Positions 34,490 through 45,494 are shown, counted from the first letter of the stretch. The stretch: DNA of 52,153 nt from Fragilaria crotonensis (GCA_022925895.1 JAKSYS010000445.1:1-52153); one strand, 5' to 3'. The notes: generated by a model from the letters alone, not told the origin. A program made the numbers and translations.

Positions 34490-36251
34490 ATGACGCGCCC
34501 CGTCGTTGCCGAAGTTGTATTCGTTCTGACTTTGTTGACTACTCTGATCGACGCCGCTGATGTCATTAATGCTCAGATTGGAATCTCTCCACAAAGTTTA
34601 GTTGGTGGTCCTTCCAATGCTCAGAATCAGAATGCCCTTCTTTCAGTGACTGCCAATGTAGCTCCACTTGATCCCGTTCTTGGGTCTATTGCAGGGAATG
34701 TCACTCTGGACACGGACAATGACGATGTTGGCGATGCAGTGCTGGCGGATATACTCGTCCTGCTCCAAAATGATATCGGCTCTGTTCTGGCAACTACAAT
34801 CACAGACAGTCTAGGCAACTACGTCTTTCACAACCTGCCACCAGGTCAATATCTTGTCAACCAGACGAACGTTGAAAGTGGTCTTTTGGATGTGAAGGAT
34901 CGTGATGGCGGCAACCCAAATATCATTGCCGTGGGGTTGGGAAGCGGTGAAAACTCGACTGGTAATGATTTTGTCGACGAACCATGCCGACAAATCATTG
35001 TAGACGTCGAAGAAGATACTGATAATGATGGCAATGGTGACAAACCCATTCCTTTGGTCAAGGTAGAGCTGCGGGCTCCGATTTCTGATACAACTGATGT
35101 GATACTCCTTAACTTCAGGACCGACAACAGCGGCAAGATTGACTTCCAATGCGTTCCACCAGGAAAATACAAGCTGGTTCAATTCAACAATAGGGGATAT
35201 CTCGACGTTGGCAAACCCGATGGTGGAAATCCCAACGTGGTAAATGTTGACGTCACAAAGGGCAATAGCCTCGGTAATCGCTTCGTTGACAGACTGCCGC
35301 CCACAAGAGCGCCTGTGCCACCTCCTCCCACCAGAGCGCCTGTGACCCGTCCTCCCACTAGAGCGCCAGTGATCCGCGGGAATCAAACGCCAGTCCCCCT
35401 TCCCACTGTGTCGCCAACGGTACAACCAGTTCTGAATCAGACCGTGACTCCGACAGCTCCGCTAGATGCGTTGCAAACCAACGTTCCAACCCAGGCACCA
35501 ACTCTACTGCCGACCAACGATCCTACCCTCGTCCGACCACTTTCCCAACCTCCTCGCCCACTCTACCGCCGACCAACGACCCGACATCTCATCCGACTTC
35601 ACTTCCAACCTCTTCACCAACTCTACCGCCGACCAACGATCCTACCCTCGCCCGACTTCTTTTCCAACTCCCTCACCAACTCTAGCACCAACCAACCTTC
35701 CCACGTTTCATAACTCCTTTCCCAACTCCTCACCAACTCTACTACCAACCCACGATCCAACCTTTCAACCAACTGCGTTCCCAACCCTCTCACCAACTGA
35801 ACCACCAACCAACCTTCCCACCTTTCAACCGACTCCTTTTCCGACCCCCGCACCAACTCAACTTCCGACCAACGATCCTACCCCTCGTCCGACTCCTTTT
35901 CCAACCCAACCGCCTACCAACGTCCCTACGCCTCATCCGACTCCTTTCCCAACCAAGTTCCCTACACCCTCGCCAACTAAACTGCCGACCAACCTCCCTA
36001 CGCCTCATCCAACTCCTTTCCCAACCAAGTTCCCAACACCCTCGCCAACTAAACTGCCGACCAACCTCCCTACGCCTCGTCCAACTCCTCTGCCGACCAA
36101 TCTCCCAACCCCCTTTCCGGTCCAGTCGTCTGTCAAGTTCCTACCGGCGCCATCTCCCTTTTTCGTCCCCTTTCAACCGGTCAAGATCTGGGTTAGCGCA
36201 CCAGTCCAACCTCCAACCAAATCATACAACTCTTGGTGGCGTTGGTGGTAG
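34490..36251 (+). CDS. Secreted SdrD/Cna-B-like protein with Pro-Thr stalk, two frameshifts
   Basis: Probable extracellular matrix or adhesive protein. The start at 34490 gives a signal peptide ([14 protein letters not shown], residues 9-22). Two beta-sandwich SdrD/Cna-B-like repeats follow at about 66-165 and 166-270. Each has an Asp-rich calcium-binding loop ([20 protein letters not shown]), a [15 protein letters not shown] or [12 protein letters not shown] motif and a GGNPN...GN.FVD ending. Then comes a stalk of Pro-Thr repeats (PTPFPT, LPTN.PT) likely to be O-glycosylated, ending in SWWRWW. The Pro-Thr frame is lost at 35526-35528 and again at 35645-35647. Both are CCC where the matching unit at 35881 has CCCC, so each is one missing C. 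No membrane anchor is visible after the stalk. Confidence 0.8.
35460..36130 (+). repeat. Pro-Thr coding repeat (PTxxPT units)
   Basis: Degenerate repeats of about 36-69 bp built on CCAACTCCTTTCCCAACC and CTGCCGACCAAC. Two adjacent units at about 35928-36066 are nearly identical, which suggests recent expansion. Confidence 0.75.
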
Positions 36252-36690
36252 TACAGCAGTGACTTTTGATCTGTCGCAATTTTCTATTCCTCGGATTTTG
36301 CCAATGCCGAATGCACCTCTGTGAAGGCCCGTCGCGCGTTCACTCTCCAAGCGACCCTCCGGAACCAGACCGCATTCTTGAATGACGCTCAAGTCTTGGT
36401 GATGACCTAGAAAATGTACTTCAATGTTCAAGTCCGCCGCGACCCTTGTCCTCCACATTGGTGGCTGCCTCCCGTCCACTGTATATCTCCATTTCTACGT
36501 CAGTACAAGGGCAACAACACATGTTTGTCTTTCTTTCGTAACATACCTGGGTATTCTCCGTTCGATTCGTCAACATCAGTACGAATATAAATGAGGGAGT
36601 TCAAGATTACAGAAATCCCATTGGCGATTTCCTCCAGCACGTCACATTCTCCGATTATATGTTCAGTGGTATTGCGTTGTCATCGTTGAG
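36222..36690 (-). CDS. Possible two-exon gene fragment, unknown
   Basis: On the minus strand a protein-like stretch, [20 protein letters not shown], ends at a GTATGT donor (exon end at 36547). After 68 bp an ATATACAG acceptor leads to a second stretch (36478-36222) with [18 protein letters not shown] in a consistent frame. The upstream side hits a stop near 36690, so the 5' end is missing or has another exon. The tail overlaps the end of the plus-strand gene by about 30 bp. It may be a gene relic. Confidence 0.3.
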
Positions 36691-36833
36691 ACTTTCCACA
36701 AATGTTGCAAGCAAAACAAATGATGACAGCAGTAATCTTGGGAGTATCTTTAATTTTGTCCGTTTGTCTGCGTGAGTGCGTTAATGCAGCCACAAATCAG
36801 AAATCCATCACTCCAGTATTGTTTTATCCCAGA

Positions 36834-36990
36834 TCCGATTAGGTTTCACCAATTTGACGTCAGCGCGTACCAATCAGGATGCTCTCAGTATGTTACTGTC
36901 TTACTGTAGTACTGTGTCAGTACGTTGAACGTGAAGACATCAGTTGCTGCGACGTGGGCGCTGACGTCAAATTGGTGAAACCTAATCGGA
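36834..36990. mobile_element. Palindromic MITE (157 bp, 33-bp perfect TIRs)
   Basis: The left arm 36834-36866 (TCCGATTAGGTTTCACC then AATTTGACGTCAGCGC) is repeated exactly inverted at 36958-36990. Each arm carries TGACGTCA-like sequence, a CREB/bZIP-type palindrome. The middle is AT- and GTAC-rich. No target duplication is obvious. Confidence 0.85.
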
Positions 36991-37347
36991 CCCCGTTAAG
37001 CTAGGAGGCAGCTAAGCTCACAATACCAGTACTACGACTAGAACCTAGTTGCGGAATCACAAGGGTCTGTACAGGGAGACTCAATGGAAAGATGGACGCA
37101 GTACCTAGTAGATCATGCGAAAGGCGACATGATCGACTTTGAAACAGTGTTGTTAACGTTCAGGCGCAGAACTTTACTCGGAGCATGTACGCTTGCATTT
37201 TGGAGACCTACGGTAGAAGATAAGCTACGACACCCTTCCTGCAAGTATTCTACTTCTCATTGTATTCTCTGTCAAATGGACGAACTAAATCCGTGGCGAC
37301 CCGCTAGCGCATCTCCAAGAACTGGTCCTTATGTTCATCAAGTGTGA

Positions 37348-39033
37348 TCAAGAGAACTCATTGAAGGACACTCCACTTCGAAGCAGCCTTCGTTTTCTTT
37401 GCAAATCATCCCATTTCAGGTGCAGACGATCCATGCCACGCTCCAGTTGTTGCTGAATTCGCTCCATTTCTTTTGCTGCATCTTCTGCACAGAAGGAGGC
37501 CGAGAACATTTTCTGGTCGACACTGTTTCGGCGATCCTTGCCACGTTCCCGAAGTGGATGGCCATTCTCAAAACTCATGCTTCGTCGACAAACACGCAGG
37601 AGCCCTCGATGGGTTTGAGTCGGATCCGTATCCCTGCGGGCCGCATCATCGTCATCATCATCGTCATCACCATGATGTTGATTTGGCAAAAGTGTGGAGT
37701 TGCCGGTATTGTTTGGTGGTCGTCGTGGCGACACGCTTCGTAGAAGTCGGCGAACGATGCCTTTGCCAATTTTTCGACGGCCAGCATTTTGTACCGCAGG
37801 GCTATTCGCATTAGGCTGGATTCTTATGCCACTACTGGAACTGCCACTTCCAATGCTGGTGCTGCTACAGGCGTTACTTTGGCCAGTCAATGGTATCCAA
37901 TTGTCCAGAGCTTTCTGCGGCTGCAATTTTCGATGAGCATTGAGTGCGTTCATAGGATCACCAATTCTCATTTCTACGAAAGTAGACCGTGTTTGCGCCG
38001 ACGTGGTCGAGGGTCCCCGATGCTTGGCATCGATGGCATCCAATTCTACGCGCATTCGAGCTATGGCCTCTTCTGTTTGGGACGGAGCATGGTTCAAGGA
38101 GAAAATTTCCAGATGATCTCGCATCGTGTCAACCATACTCCTTACGGGCGAACTTAGAGCTGACGCAGTAGAGGACACGGAAAGAATTGGCGACAAACGC
38201 GAAACCTGAGGGTATCGATCGAAACCTGACCGCTGTGATGGAACAAGAGATTTGATTCTGTCTCCAGAGATTCTCTTGGGAAGGCGGCTGTCATTGGGCG
38301 AAATCACGTCGACAATGTTTGGAACAGATGCCGCCCGCTGCAACCCTCGTCTCGGGGTATTTGGGCTCACTGAGGGTCGTCGAACTCGGCATTTCCCTTC
38401 AACTGCCGCAAGCTCCTGAGACGATTCAACTTCACTGTTGGAGCGAGTTTCGCTTCTGGTTCTCCTCCTCCTTCCTTCACACTTGTTAGATGTACCATCT
38501 GCACTTCTCAATTTTTCGATCTTTTTCGATGAAGACCTTTTCTTCTTCTTCTTTTCTTTCTTGCGGTTTAGATCTTGACCTGAAACGTCACTCGACACTA
38601 CCGTTTCGTGAGTATCTCCACATGAAAATTCCTTGTCTGTCTCCAGCGGATTAGATCCTATCTCCCTCGCTCTCCCATGTCCGGTTGTCGACTGATCTTC
38701 TATGGATACTGATTGAGCTCTGACGACAGAATGATTGCTTTCGCTGTTCTTACCTGATTCAAGTTTACGAGGTAACGGCTTCGGATTATCATCTCCCCCT
38801 TGCTTTCCGCTAATTGCAGATTTTTTCGAATGCCGAATTTTCCGCGGCAGTCGATTCTTGGGCTCTAGCAGAGAGCTTTCCATAGTCAAAGCCGACTGGA
38901 CTGTATGCTGAGAGTCCAACACTAGAGTACAATATGGCTCCGAGTTCCGGGATTTTCGTTTTCCTTGAGTTTCCGTCGGCGAAACGTCACGTTTGTTTTC
39001 GATGTTGATCAGCGGTTGAGATGGAGTAGTCAT
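37348..39033 (-). CDS. Basic Ser-rich protein of unknown function
   Basis: An intact single-exon frame of 561 residues. It is mostly disordered and rich in Ser, Arg and Lys. A strong nuclear localisation-like cluster, KKEKKKKKRSSSKK, lies near residues 160-173; further SP/RRxS sites (RRPSVSPNTPRR, LLRSVSPRRPP) look like kinase targets; an Asp8 run follows at about 455. The only ordered parts seem to be a short helix near 325-340 (EEAIARMRVELDAIDAK) and a C-terminal coiled coil (MERIQQQLERGMDRLHLKWDD). No enzyme domain is visible. Length without stops supports a real gene; function is open. Confidence 0.75.
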   Translation of the reverse strand: MTTPSQPLINIENKRDVSPTETQGKRKSRNSEPYCTLVLDSQHTVQSALTMESSLLEPKNRLPRKIRHSKKSAISGKQGGDDNPKPLPRKLESGKNSESNHSVVRAQSVSIEDQSTTGHGRAREIGSNPLETDKEFSCGDTHETVVSSDVSGQDLNRKKEKKKKKRSSSKKIEKLRSADGTSNKCEGRRRRTRSETRSNSEVESSQELAAVEGKCRVRRPSVSPNTPRRGLQRAASVPNIVDVISPNDSRLPKRISGDRIKSLVPSQRSGFDRYPQVSRLSPILSVSSTASALSSPVRSMVDTMRDHLEIFSLNHAPSQTEEAIARMRVELDAIDAKHRGPSTTSAQTRSTFVEMRIGDPMNALNAHRKLQPQKALDNWIPLTGQSNACSSTSIGSGSSSSGIRIQPNANSPAVQNAGRRKIGKGIVRRLLRSVSPRRPPNNTGNSTLLPNQHHGDDDDDDDDAARRDTDPTQTHRGLLRVCRRSMSFENGHPLRERGKDRRNSVDQKMFSASFCAEDAAKEMERIQQQLERGMDRLHLKWDDLQRKRRLLRSGVSFNEFS

Positions 39034-39920
39034 GTTGGTTTTGCAGGATGGGGAACGCTTTTTTTTTTAAAAGATGATGCGTTGTGCGATAGATTTCTCA
39101 CTTGTTTGTTGACAAATGTGGGATGAATGCGACGCTGGGATTTGTGTCCGTAAGCGGTCATGATGACTTGTGACCATTCACAATTCAAGACCAACGGCCG
39201 ACTGGTGTTCTTGCTTTGTCCATATTCTACGAGCCTTTGTGCTATGATGTGACTATCCAGACAGCGGAAGCCAACCACCTGATCGTAAAAAGTCCCTTAA
39301 ATGGCGAAGGCTCACCTCATGAAAGTCAGCTAAATATACTGTTGTCAACCTTCCTGTATTTGTGCGGATTTTCTAAACACGCGATTTGCTTACCCACATT
39401 TATGAACTATGTACTGGCAGATGCTCGGAGTATTCCACAGTACAAGTAGTCAGACTATGATATAACGCAGTGACAATCCTGTCCATGTAGGGTTCGTTTC
39501 GAATGACCGGCAAAAATGTCAAAAACGGGACCATCCGGCACGCCACTCGTTCGAGTTCTGTGCGTTAACACGACCTCCACGATTCCGGGTGAAGGAAGGG
39601 GCGTCGGGGCGTCGCAAGATTCTTCTGACTTGTTGACCGTCGAAGATCGGTACAACACGTACTCTACTAGTAGAGTATTGGCTACCTCGTCCAGCTTCCA
39701 GGTTCGTACTGGTACGGTAGGGATGAAAATTGCTCCATACTCAGAGTACAGTACTAGAGTACGTCGTCTATGCATACAAATATACAAATTACTAGTACCA
39801 TGGTACCGGCGGCCGGCGGCTCAAGGCAGCACTCCAGAACGGGAGCACCGTAACCGAACACCGAGTGCTGGAAGACTCTATCATCAGACGCACTCGTCGT
39901 TGTTCCAACGTTTAGCCACC

Positions 39921-40094
39921 ATGACACCAATTACACCGCCGCTTGCCGACACGTTGAGCAGCCACATCCGCCATGTTGGATATCATGGCAACCAGCCAAT
40001 GTTGTACAGAGAAGGCACGTTGCCGGACGACGTGATGGATACCCTCAACTTCCGGCAAACGGTGGAAGTACTATGTGTTGAGTCCTACCGGTAG
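39921..40094 (+). CDS. Short unknown frame, possible first exon
   Basis: From the ATG at 39921 (context GCCACC-ATG, close to a eukaryotic start consensus) a 57-residue frame reads TPPLADTLSSHIRHVGYHG and on to a stop at 40094. It is protein-like but short, and no later exon is clear. It could be a truncated gene. Confidence 0.25.
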   Translation: MTPITPPLADTLSSHIRHVGYHGNQPMLYREGTLPDDVMDTLNFRQTVEVLCVESYR

Positions 40095-40805
40095 TGTGTA
40101 AGGGAAGCGCACAGCTCTGTTGCACTGTGCCGGAATATTGCCAAACAAAGATTATGCTGAATCTTGTGCAAAACAAAGATGGATGGTTCCTAACTGCCCT
40201 TCACTAAGAAGGGTGTATTCAAGTGCATACTTGGGCCAGTATAGATGCGGACTCAAACTCAATTTCTTTTGAAGTAAAGATGAGGTTGATTCAGGGCATG
40301 TCAAATCATCAATCAACATCTTGAAGAAAGAGTGCTTGTGGTGTATCGAGCTGATAGATGGACTGGTGACATTTACAGATTTCGTGGACCCTTCCGATCC
40401 TGGGTCTTTGACTGCGTAATATGGAGATTTGCAGTCGCATGGAGTTGCAATCGACTTTCTAGTCGCAGTGACACGTCATCCTACTCTCGCAATGAATTAA
40501 CTAACATTGATGTTTAATGATCGAACGACTCGCATTTAGAGTTCAATAGTTTACAATAGTTTAAGGCGTCGCAAATGACAATGTTTGCTTCCCAGTATTC
40601 ATTGATGTAGGTTGTTCTTTCAATCCTTCTCTGAGCTTCTTTATGTTCTAGACATGGACCCAACCCCCAGCATCCTATGCCTCCTCATCCAACGCTGTGT
40701 TGGCGTTGCGATTTCTTCACGACCCGATAACTTTGCGTCCAAGACGTCAAATCTCCGTTGTGGAATCCTGGAACCCAGTGCCATCATGTTCATCAGCCAA
40801 TTGAC

Positions 40806-41900
40806 TTAGGTTCTCGAGAATTCGAGAAAGAACTTTCGAAGTTTGAGATCCTGTATGATTGGAGGCATATTCATCAAGGTCTTTCGTATGTTCGTTGTGA
40901 TTAATGAAGCCATTTCTTCATCGTCAGAAGGTAAATGGACAACCCCATCGTGGTTTTGTAACGCCGGTTTGCTTCTTGAACTTTCCTTTGTTACAATGGA
41001 TCTCCAGTACTCATCAGATTCTTGCTGAAGAGATCGCAACGAACGCAGGTGCAATTGCTCTTGTTGGGATTGGGAACTCAGGTAACTTTCACTCCTGGCT
41101 CTGGACGGGCTCATAAGTAAGCGCCTTCTTGCACCCTTGTCGTTTACTGCGGAGCAGCAACCTTCAGATCGCGGAGCCTTTCCATTTCTTGCGCTATTCT
41201 TGCCAAAGGAGCTGTCGGTTGAGTCACCCGGCAAGTTGGCGTGGAAAAATGACTTGTTTCGTTGGTTACAGATATCGTCGTTTGACGTCGCGTGATCTTT
41301 GCCACCGTAACGTCGAGATCGCCTTTTTTTCTGCCGCTCTGGTTTTGCTCGTAGTTTTCTTGCATCACTGCTATTGAGAGCAAGACTGCAATCGTCGTTG
41401 TTCCGAATGGCGGGGACTTTCGTTGCGAGATCACTTGATGCAATTGGTTCACTTAATCCGATTGCTACTCTTGGAAGCCCACCCAGTTTAGATACAGGAA
41501 GTTCAGGAGCGTCAAGGTTGATTTGCGCACGAGAAACACTCCTTGAGGAGGAAGATACACTTCTGTTGTTGTTGCAAGCGAAGCCGCCCCAGTTGGAGGC
41601 ATCTTTCGCCGCTGATGATTTTCCTCGGCAAGTCTTTTCAAAGGACGCCTTGGAGATCGGTTCTACGTCATCAAGACGAGGTGTATGCCTGGCAAGTGCT
41701 TTCGTAGTGCTCTTAACCATAGACTCCAATTTGAGCTCGATAGCATGATGATGTTTGTGCCCCGGCGATCGTTTAACGATGACATTATCCTCCAGGTTGC
41801 TGTAACCTCTGTCCTTGATGCGAGTGGAGCGGTGATGGAAATTGGAAGTGCAGCCATCGACATGACGCGGTTTGAATTCATTGTATGCTCTATGTAACAA
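40806..41900 (-). CDS. Basic Ser-rich protein of unknown function
   Basis: An intact 364-residue frame. Composition resembles the 37348-39033 product (Ser, Arg, Lys and Asn rich, largely disordered) but I see no alignable shared segments. Features: a basic cluster KPERQKKRRSRRYGG near 205, a Ser run SVSSSSRSVSR near 113, and a Gln/Leu helix (QSQQEQLHLRSLRSLQQESDEY) that may form a short coiled coil. The C-terminus is hydrophobic and basic (DLKLRKFFLEF). Function unknown. Confidence 0.65.
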   Translation of the reverse strand: MLHRAYNEFKPRHVDGCTSNFHHRSTRIKDRGYSNLEDNVIVKRSPGHKHHHAIELKLESMVKSTTKALARHTPRLDDVEPISKASFEKTCRGKSSAAKDASNWGGFACNNNRSVSSSSRSVSRAQINLDAPELPVSKLGGLPRVAIGLSEPIASSDLATKVPAIRNNDDCSLALNSSDARKLRAKPERQKKRRSRRYGGKDHATSNDDICNQRNKSFFHANLPGDSTDSSFGKNSARNGKAPRSEGCCSAVNDKGARRRLLMSPSRARSESYLSSQSQQEQLHLRSLRSLQQESDEYWRSIVTKESSRSKPALQNHDGVVHLPSDDEEMASLITTNIRKTLMNMPPIIQDLKLRKFFLEFSRT

Positions 41901-43339
41901 ACGTTGTTTGCGTTTCCAGCAGTTTTCTCATTTGATTTTTATCACCAGAGAGGAACGAAGCAAAATTTGCTCGAATGATGTGACGAAAAGGGTTTTGAAT
42001 CCGAAGTCGGAAGTTACATCGCGGCCATTTGAAAATTCTACACTTAGAAGAAGTGACATCAGTAACAGAATCCGACATCAAAAGATGTATTGAAGTTGAA
42101 ACCAGAATACTTTGAATCTTTGGACAGAACAGCACATCGCAAATCGCGAGATCACCGACATGCGTTTGTGTACCGACAACGGAATATCTATTTTGTCCCG
42201 CTTCTCTCCACGTTGATGACATATAGTGTTTATAGTAGTACTTGTAAATGGCTAACGTAACAAGTTGTCATGGGAAAGGAAAGGGAATGCATCTGCATAC
42301 CCTAGTACTCATCATGAATTCTATCATCATACTCGGACTTCATATCACAAGTCCATACAGCAAGAAGCGCGAACCGACCTGTCGTAGGATTTTAAGTAAA
42401 AAACAATGGATGACTTGCTGTCGTCATAATTAGTTCAACCCTGGCCACAATGCATACTGAAAACACATGCAGAACTAAATGAAGTCCGCAGATTTGTCAC
42501 GCTTCTCAGCACTTCGCATGCCACAGCATGCCACCGAAGTTGTCAATGATGTATCGGAACATTCACAAGGTCCTGGAGTACAAGTACCTTAAGAACTTTG
42601 CTAAGGTGCTATGGTAGGTCAGAATTGATGTTTGGCTATGTTCAATTGGAAGAAAGGAGGCGTTGGAGACGTTTTTGTCTTATCCAAGATCCCACCTCAA
42701 AGCGTGGCGACTGAAAAGGTCTGCCGGCAACTCATCCTTTTTATATAAATTGTCGTGTTTCTCTCACGAAACAGTTCGGGTTTTAAATAGCCCAATCCCA
42801 ATAGATGTGGACGTCATCAGAACTTCATTGAGAGGGTCTGCAGGTATGGACACCACTGTCAGATGTAATGACTTGCATGGCAACCCAAACGGTTCAGAGT
42901 GCACCAGAGATGCTATCGTAACGCGAAGAACAATATTGAATGCTTTTACAACATCGGCTGGAATCGTAAGCATTTCTAAGCACCTGCCATGACAAGGGGG
43001 AATGAGTTTCATAGTACGACAGGAATGTTTCGGACCCCATATAATTGAGTCTTACATGTATGACCCAACCAACAGCGCAACTTCAAGAGGAAAATCCTAA
43101 TAGGCATTGTGATTGCTGTTCGTTATTCTACGACCAGAGTGTCAGGCATCTTGACGACGATGGTGTTCTTCGCAGCCGTCGATGACCCAAAGGACCGAAA
43201 TGTCTTGTGGTAGTGGTGGCTTCGTCGCCTTCCTTAAATATAAATATATGGGTCGTAATTGCAGGATTGTGAAGTACTTCGAAGTTGTCATAATTTATAT
43301 ACTTAAGAATCTCAGTGCTCAAATATATGGAAAACAGAT
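41901..43339. other. Spacer, no gene recognised
   Basis: 1.4 kb between the Ser-rich gene and the tRNA. Frames of about 110 residues (41890-42222 minus, 42663-42992 plus) lack recognisable features. An upstream exon of the Ser-rich gene cannot be excluded. Confidence 0.45.
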
Positions 43340-43411
43340 GTCGGTTTGGTCTAGTGGTATGATTCCTGCTTTGGGTGCAGGAGGTCCGAGGTTCAATCCC
43401 CCGAACCGACC
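43340..43411 (+). tRNA. trnP-UGG: tRNA-Pro (UGG)
   Basis: A 72-base cloverleaf. The acceptor stem GTCGGTT (43340-43346) pairs fully with AACCGAC (43404-43410), with discriminator C at 43411. The D arm reads TGGTCTAGTGGTATGA. The anticodon stem CCTGC/GCAGG encloses the loop TTTGGGT, anticodon TGG at 43372-43374. The T arm is CGAGG-TTCAATC-CCCCG with one A-C mismatch. A- and B-box sequences are present and there is no intron. CCA is not encoded. Confidence 0.95.
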
Positions 43412-43414
43412 TAG

Positions 43415-43420
43415 TTTTTT
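43415..43420 (+). terminator. RNA polymerase III T-run terminator
   Basis: TTTTTT starts four bases after the tRNA-Pro 3' end, as expected for Pol III termination. Confidence 0.85.
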
Positions 43421-43915
43421 ACATTTTGACATCATTTCACCTTACGATATGTATTTGCAGTACATTATTTATTATATCTTTTACGACAGTACATCAACAC
43501 AATCGATTTGGAAGGCAGACGGAAGGATGGTTTCTTCTCCATTATTTAACTTCGTGTTGCATTTGACTGGAGATCGGATTATAATGCAAGTGATGGAAGC
43601 AATTGTGTACCTCAGTAGTAGATATTGTTGCTGTATTTTGAATTATATTTGATGGGAAGTGTGCCTGTACGGTATTGTCCAGGATCTTAACGACACTGAG
43701 CAGATCTCAGTTGGAAAGTACTTGATTCCGGCCCGATGGAACCAATTACAGGATCAAGAATTGGGTGTTAATTAGATATCGGCTTCAACGAAGAGGAAGA
43801 TGTTTTAAAGTATCGTGCAAGAGTAGCAATTATAGCTGTTGGAATGATTGAACACTCTGAGATTCCCAAGTAATACTGAAAAATTCATCCATACGTGTTT
43901 TCGAAGCATGATGCC

Positions 43916-44921
43916 TTATTTCTCAGCCAACATTTTCTCGAGCGATGCGACCTTCGCTTCCAGTGCTTCCAGCCGCGGGATCAGCGCCGCAAGCGTGTTT
44001 TCTGAGTATTTCCCCAAAACGTCGACCTCCAGGTTGACCTTGGCACCAGGCAATTTGGCTGGAATAATGATCTTCTTTTGCGTATACTCTACGAGCATAA
44101 ACGAGAACCACTTTTCAACTGTGTTGACATCAACGACGGTCAGTGATGTTCCATCAATGGCAATGAATCCCTTTGGAACGATATACCTCAATATTTCATC
44201 TGACGTTTGGATCTTGTACCAAAGCGAGTCATTGTCAATCCACCTCTCCAGAACAGTTCCCGTGCCATCCACATGACCCTGAACGAAATGGCCAGAATTC
44301 CTGCCACCAATTTCGGACGCACGTTCGAGATTCACCGCATCCCCTGCGGTAAGTGTCCCAAGGTAGGTTCGTCGCAATGTTTCCGGTGCCAACCCTGCCT
44401 TGAATGTGTTGCCGTCCAGTTCTGTCGCTGTGAGACAAACGCCGCTCACACAAATCGAGCATCTGTTGATTAGTATTTTGTGGGAAGGGAAATTAGGTAG
44501 GGATGAATTGTTATGTTTCTTGAAAGAACAATACAAGAGAGCGTGTTTGTGTCATTTCCAGCTGTCATTCGTACAACATCGGGTACAGCCACACAACACA
44601 ACAACCAGTGACGGCGTTATACATATACATGGCATATAGTACTCACCCCAAATAGGCCCCATCCATGACGACATTTGCCTCCACGACAATTTCAGTTCCT
44701 TTTCCTTTGGATCCATCCCACAATATCATATCATCACGTTCCTCGAGCGAAACCACCTTACCCATTTCCTCTACAATTCCAGTAAACATGTGCAGCGGAG
44801 TGAATTTGTGAATGGAAGTACGACAACAACGAGGCACGCCTGATGTCGATTGAGCGTTCAAAACAAATGATGACGAACACGTTATCGTGACTAGTAGCAG
44901 CAGAACGAAACAGTGGTACAT
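43916..44921 (-). CDS. Riboflavin synthase (alpha chain)
   Basis: Converts two 6,7-dimethyl-8-ribityllumazine molecules to riboflavin. Two exons, 44921-44647 and 44462-43916, with a GTGAGT donor and CAACAG acceptor (184-bp intron, phase 2); 273 residues. The enzyme core starts at Met45 with the classic MFTGIVEEMGKV; residues 1-44 begin with a signal-like MYHCFVLLLLVTITC and SSSF, suggesting plastid targeting. The first lumazine-binding half has GAYLG then CSICVSGVCLTATE across the intron; the second half has GHFVQGHVDGTGTV and IDGTSLTVVDV. After LGKYSENTL, a short C-terminal coiled coil (LEALEAKVASLEKML) extends the protein, as in trimeric family members. Frame intact. A copia LTR ends about 150 bp upstream. 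Confidence 0.95.
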
Positions 44922-45072
44922 TTTGAGAAGTTGTGAAGGTGAAATGAGTAGTTGTTGACGTTATGTGACGATAGGTCAACAAGCAAGTCAATAATTGGAC
45001 GTGGCCATTGGAAAATGCACCCATCGGTTGGAGCAAAATGTTGTGCGTTTTGCACGTTACAATACGCCCACT
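44922..45072 (-). promoter_or_regulatory. Short gap between riboflavin synthase start and the copia LTR
   Basis: Only 151 bp separate the ATG at 44921 from the LTR edge at 45073, so the native promoter is either within this stretch or has been split by the insertion. Confidence 0.5.
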
Positions 45073-45469
45073 TGAGACTATCACCGGAGATGATACTCTA
45101 ATCGTAGGAAATAGTACGTAGTACCGTAGGAAAATTACTGTAGGAAGGTTTCACACAAAGTACGTTCTGAGAAATTATAAGCTACAGTAAAATTCGGCAC
45201 TCGATCGTATGAACGACAAACTCGTCGAACGTGTCAAATGGCATTTGACATTTCGGGTAGTTCGTACGAAATTAATTAGAGACCGGACAGTACAGCGTAT
45301 CATGTTTCACATTTCGATGGATGACCTCACAGTAGCACAGTACAACGATGGCATCGCAGTCCAGTGCAGCGTAGGTTTCAATTCTCCCCTTTCATCCATA
45401 AATGCTGAAACAAAACACAAAACGTCAGTTAAAATAGATACGAGTCAAACGAGGGTTACAGTTTGAACA
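45073..45469 (-). repeat. 3' LTR of the copia element
   Basis: Starts TGAGACTATCACC on the plus strand and probably ends at GTTTGAACA (45469), giving TG...CA ends. The inner end is uncertain because the other LTR is cut at the window edge and no purine-rich tract is obvious beside it. 45073-45383 is matched in 51845-52153. Confidence 0.75.
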
Positions 45470-45494
45470 AGAGACACAAGGGTTTGAATGGCCG

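Noticed and set aside
37399-38171. Overlapping plus-strand frames of 60-122 residues
   Set aside because: Antisense to the intact 561-residue frame; no independent support.
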